Source of the DNA: Chondrosia reniformis
Lineage: Eukaryota > Porifera > Demospongiae > Chondrillida > Chondrillidae
DNA: 64,000 nt
Reading direction: 5' to 3'
Assembly: GCA_947172415.1 (NCBI GenBank)
Contig: OX359202.1
Location: 1,738,501 to 1,802,500, forward strand
The notes beneath the pieces were generated by a model. It was given only the letters and a program-made list of their open reading frames with translations, ran no database searches and had not been told where the DNA came from. A program made the position numbers and the translations under genes. Below, piece after piece: positions 62,680 to 64,000 of this stretch. Positions within the stretch are counted from its first letter, which is position 1. Every line of letters starts with the position of its first letter.

Positions 62680-62880
62680 AACAAGAACTTCCAGAAAGTC
62701 CTTCAGGGTCACTGATGAATGGTGTTATTCCCCAGAAGCAGCTTTCTGGCCTAGCAGTGCAAAAGAAGAAAGAGAAAACTCTCGTATCCTTGTCCAAAGC
62801 TCTCACTAGGTTTAGTTCCCTATAGGCATTTTACTGTAGAATAAAGCATAGAATATAGTAATGGTGTTTAGATTATTATG
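62680..62880 (-). mobile_element. Dispersed repeat family R1 copy
   Basis: Reverse copy: 'agggtcactgatgaatggtg', 'attcccca', 'ctcactaggtttagttccct', 'ataggcattttactgtag'. Confidence 0.7.
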
Positions 62881-62894
62881 ATGCTAATGGAAAG

Positions 62895-63062
62895 AGGTGT
62901 GGAGGTCAGGAGAGGTGTGGTCAGGAGAGGGGTGTGGTCAGGAGAGGGGTGTGGTCAGGAGAGGGGTGTGGTCAGGAGAGGGGTGTGATCAGGAGAGGGG
63001 TGTGGTCAGGAGAGGGGTGTGGTCAGGAGAGGGGTGTGGTCAGGAGAGGGGTGTGGTCAGGC
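62895..63062. repeat. 17-bp minisatellite, G-rich
   Basis: About ten units of 'ggtcaggagaggggtgt', starting directly after the R1 copy. The plus strand is strongly G-rich (AGGGG runs). Confidence 0.92.
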
Positions 63063-63164
63063 AAAGGTATGACAGGGGACAAATGTGATGACGCACACTG
63101 AAAGTAAGAAGTTGTTTAGAGGACATGGATTTTTCATTTTGTGAACATAAACTTAATACAAATT

Positions 63165-63370
63165 ATCTAATACACCATTTTCCTACATGCTATGCCTACT
63201 CTGTAATAAATAAAAAATGTATAGGGGAATAAAATGGTGAGAGCTTGGGGTGAGGATACAGGAGTCTTTTCTTTCTTCTTTTGCTCCACTGGGTCAGACA
63301 GCGCTGTTTTTGGGAATTCTACCCTTCATCAGTGACCCCCTTTTCTTGATCTTTTGTAAATCCTTCAACA
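63165..63370 (+). mobile_element. Dispersed repeat family R1 copy
   Basis: Forward copy with 'ctaatacaccattttcctac', 'gcttggggtgaggatacag', 'tccactgggtcagaca' and 'cttgatcttttgtaaatcc'. Confidence 0.72.
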
Positions 63371-63572
63371 TGCATTCATTCAGGATGGATGTAGGAAGCA
63401 GTCTGGTCAGTTCACTTTTGACCAAAACAATTTTAGTTGTTCAACAAACTTTTAAAACTCTTTACACTTCTATACTAGGTCAGCACTACGTAGGAAGAAA
63501 CTTTAGCTGAGGTCAAATTAAGTAATTAGAGTCATGATAGAATATAGCTATAGATTCATTGCTACATTGAGT

Positions 63573-63764
63573 TTATGACAAGAAGGAATAGTCTACTTTC
63601 ATAACATCATTTTATATCACAATTTTAACCTCACCAATCTGTTTGTATGTTTAAAGTGTAACCAATTAGTATCAGCTGAAGAAGGTCTATGGACCGAAAT
63701 GTTCTGAAATATTTGATTGTCTTGCTCTGCTACAGAAAGCGCTCACTATTCCTTCTTGTCATAA
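63573..63764. mobile_element. 192-bp MITE with perfect 20-bp terminal inverted repeats
   Basis: TTATGACAAGAAGGAATAGT (63573-63592) and its exact inverse at 63745-63764. Inside is 'gaagaaggtctatggaccg'. No coding capacity; a non-autonomous DNA transposon by structure. Confidence 0.85.
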
Positions 63765-63972
63765 TTAGAGTAGAATCATGTTTGATGTTAAATTTTTCCT
63801 AGTTTACTCTTTCTTCATCTGAATTTTACAGCGATTTTTCCTTCTTTTTGTAGCTATATAGTAAAAACTGGAAAAAAATTTCTTCACTGCACTCATAATA
63901 CTCGTTATCCAGATCACATTCAAATTATTACCTAACCCCTGTTTATGTACAGTAATAATTTAATACATCACT

Positions 63973-64000
63973 TTTTAACATGCTACATCTATTCTGGAAT
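63973..64000 (+). mobile_element. Dispersed repeat family R1, start of a copy cut by window edge
   Basis: Begins 'tttttaacatgctacatcta' followed by 'ttctggaat', matching the left end of other forward R1 copies. Confidence 0.5.

Larger units (their letters stand above)
61835..63572. other. Region right of the unrecognised gene: minisatellites and repeats, no firm gene
   Basis: Holds two minisatellites and two R1 copies (listed separately). An open stretch at 62392-62572 on the plus strand has no supporting features. Confidence 0.5.

Overview
This is a piece of an animal nuclear genome. It is AT-rich, and its genes are split by introns with GT/AG borders. All gene models below were joined by eye and kept only where reading phase is preserved across every junction. 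DRC7, ADCK1, EEF1G, GCH1, QPCT and SRF are recognisable together with short head-to-head promoters, long introns full of minisatellites and a linked 5S rDNA array. This fits an early-branching metazoan, and a sponge is my best guess; the species cannot be read from the window.

Layout: 1-5564 (-) is the 5' part of DRC7, a ciliary dynein regulatory complex subunit, whose third intron is almost entirely a 44-bp satellite (about 1890-4969). 5704-6701 (+) is a small signal-peptide/Cys-rich/transmembrane protein. 7030-14532 (-) is a tandem array of 34 5S rRNA genes with a 224-bp period. 15481-16003 is a 25-bp minisatellite. 16198-20500 (+) is ADCK1. 20718-25800 (-) is EEF1G. 26141-29547 (+) is a 796-aa protein with a possible TPP1/ACD-like OB fold and an 18-bp coding minisatellite. 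29840-30495 (-) is a GC-rich, non-coding, hairpin-rich block behind a TATA/CRE/E-box promoter and ending at a T8 run: a candidate structured RNA gene. 31268-34505 (-) is GCH1. 34633-49348 (+) is QPCT, with a tRNA-Ala(UGC) in its third intron. 49666-50999 and 52044-53371 (-) are two tandem SRF (MADS-box) genes, nearly identical from about codon 28 to the stop but divergent at both ends. 57990-61834 (-) holds exons of an unrecognised gene. The rest is intergenic or intronic sequence with dispersed repeats, MITEs and minisatellites.

The protein genes mostly alternate in strand. Three pairs start head-to-head within 130-340 bp (DRC7/Cys-rich protein, EEF1G/TPP1-like, GCH1/QPCT), and ADCK1/EEF1G and QPCT/SRF are tail-to-tail within 220-320 bp. 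The neighbours do not form one pathway; the local themes are shared promoters, tandem amplification and repeat homogenisation. The most unusual points are the SRF pair (apparent gene conversion bounded by the coding body, a CArG box in front of each copy), the unidentified RNA-like locus at 30 kb, the block structure of the 5S array, and the satellite that appears to supply a DRC7 splice donor.
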